A stretch of 15,794 nucleotides of DNA from an uncultured Oscillospiraceae bacterium (lineage in GTDB: Bacteria > Bacillota > Clostridia > Oscillospirales > Ruminococcaceae). A program made the translations under genes and the position numbers. How positions within the stretch are numbered: the first letter of the stretch is position 1; each line of letters begins with the position of its first letter. The stretch is from positions 1 through 15,794 of the forward strand of contig CAKSPU010000052.1 of NCBI GenBank assembly GCA_934486875.1, written 5' to 3'. Below the pieces are notes generated by a model. That model saw only the letters and a program-made list of their open reading frames with translations. It ran no database searches and was not told where the DNA came from. Positions 15,659 to 15,794 of the stretch are shown piece after piece.

Positions 15659-15794
15659 TTAATACTAATAACCAATTAACCTATAGACAAATCCTCGGCT
15701 GAAATAAGCCCATTCGTCGTCAGGTTGCTTTATAAAGCAACACTTCCTTGCCGGGCGCAAAGCCCGCCTGCGGTCGCTTTCCTAGACTGGGCTT
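15659..15794. repeat. Downstream intergenic region with palindromes
   Basis: No gene seen. It contains a perfect 18-base palindrome GTTGCTTTATAAAGCAAC (15724-15741) and a CGGGC/GCCCG hairpin (15752-15756 with 15762-15766), followed by GC-rich text unlike its AT-rich start. No T-tailed terminator for aspS is visible. The mixture looks like the edge of an intergenic repeat element, but a single partial copy at the window edge cannot prove it. Confidence 0.45.

Overview
The window carries ordinary bacterial chromosome genes, densely packed, with clear consensus (TTGACA/TATAAT-type) promoters and AAAGGA/GGAGG ribosome binding sites. Gene content, tRNA-sensing and lysine-sensing leaders, and a bacterial-type AspRS all point to a low-to-moderate GC Firmicute of class Clostridia; a Ruminococcus-like (Oscillospiraceae) gut bacterium is my best guess, from general resemblance only.

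Layout. Positions 1-5532 read leftward. From right to left they hold queA, a small membrane protein and tgt (queuosine tRNA modification), then, behind their own promoter, a HAD phosphatase and a medium-chain-type acyl-CoA synthetase that ends in an intrinsic terminator. A further leftward promoter at 20-48 fires out of the window. Positions 5605-9305 read rightward: a promoter, a lysine riboswitch with intrinsic terminator, then asd - GNAT acetyltransferase - dapA - dapB, ended by a strong bidirectional terminator. This operon takes aspartyl phosphate to tetrahydrodipicolinate, on the way to diaminopimelate and lysine, under lysine feedback on transcription. Positions 9304-10741 hold a divergent pair: a SUKH (SMI1/KNR4-like) protein leftward and an unrecognised 234-residue protein rightward, each with its own promoter.

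Positions 10865-12229 hold a minD-like ATPase gene and mgsA (methylglyoxal synthase) behind a structured leader with a terminator-like hairpin very close to the start of transcription. Positions 12249-15658 hold a T-box leader followed by hisS and aspS. The last 136 bases after aspS contain palindromic, repeat-like sequence and no recognisable gene.

I found no clear new multi-gene system. The points most worth a second look are: the T-box in front of hisS-aspS, whose specifier codon and acceptor-end bulge both read tRNA-Asp rather than tRNA-His; a MinD-like protein that lacks the usual C-terminal membrane-targeting helix and has no minC or minE beside it; the minD leader with mutually exclusive hairpins; a QueA reading frame with an extra N-terminal segment that probably starts at TTG; and a SAT-like acetyltransferase coupled into the lysine operon.
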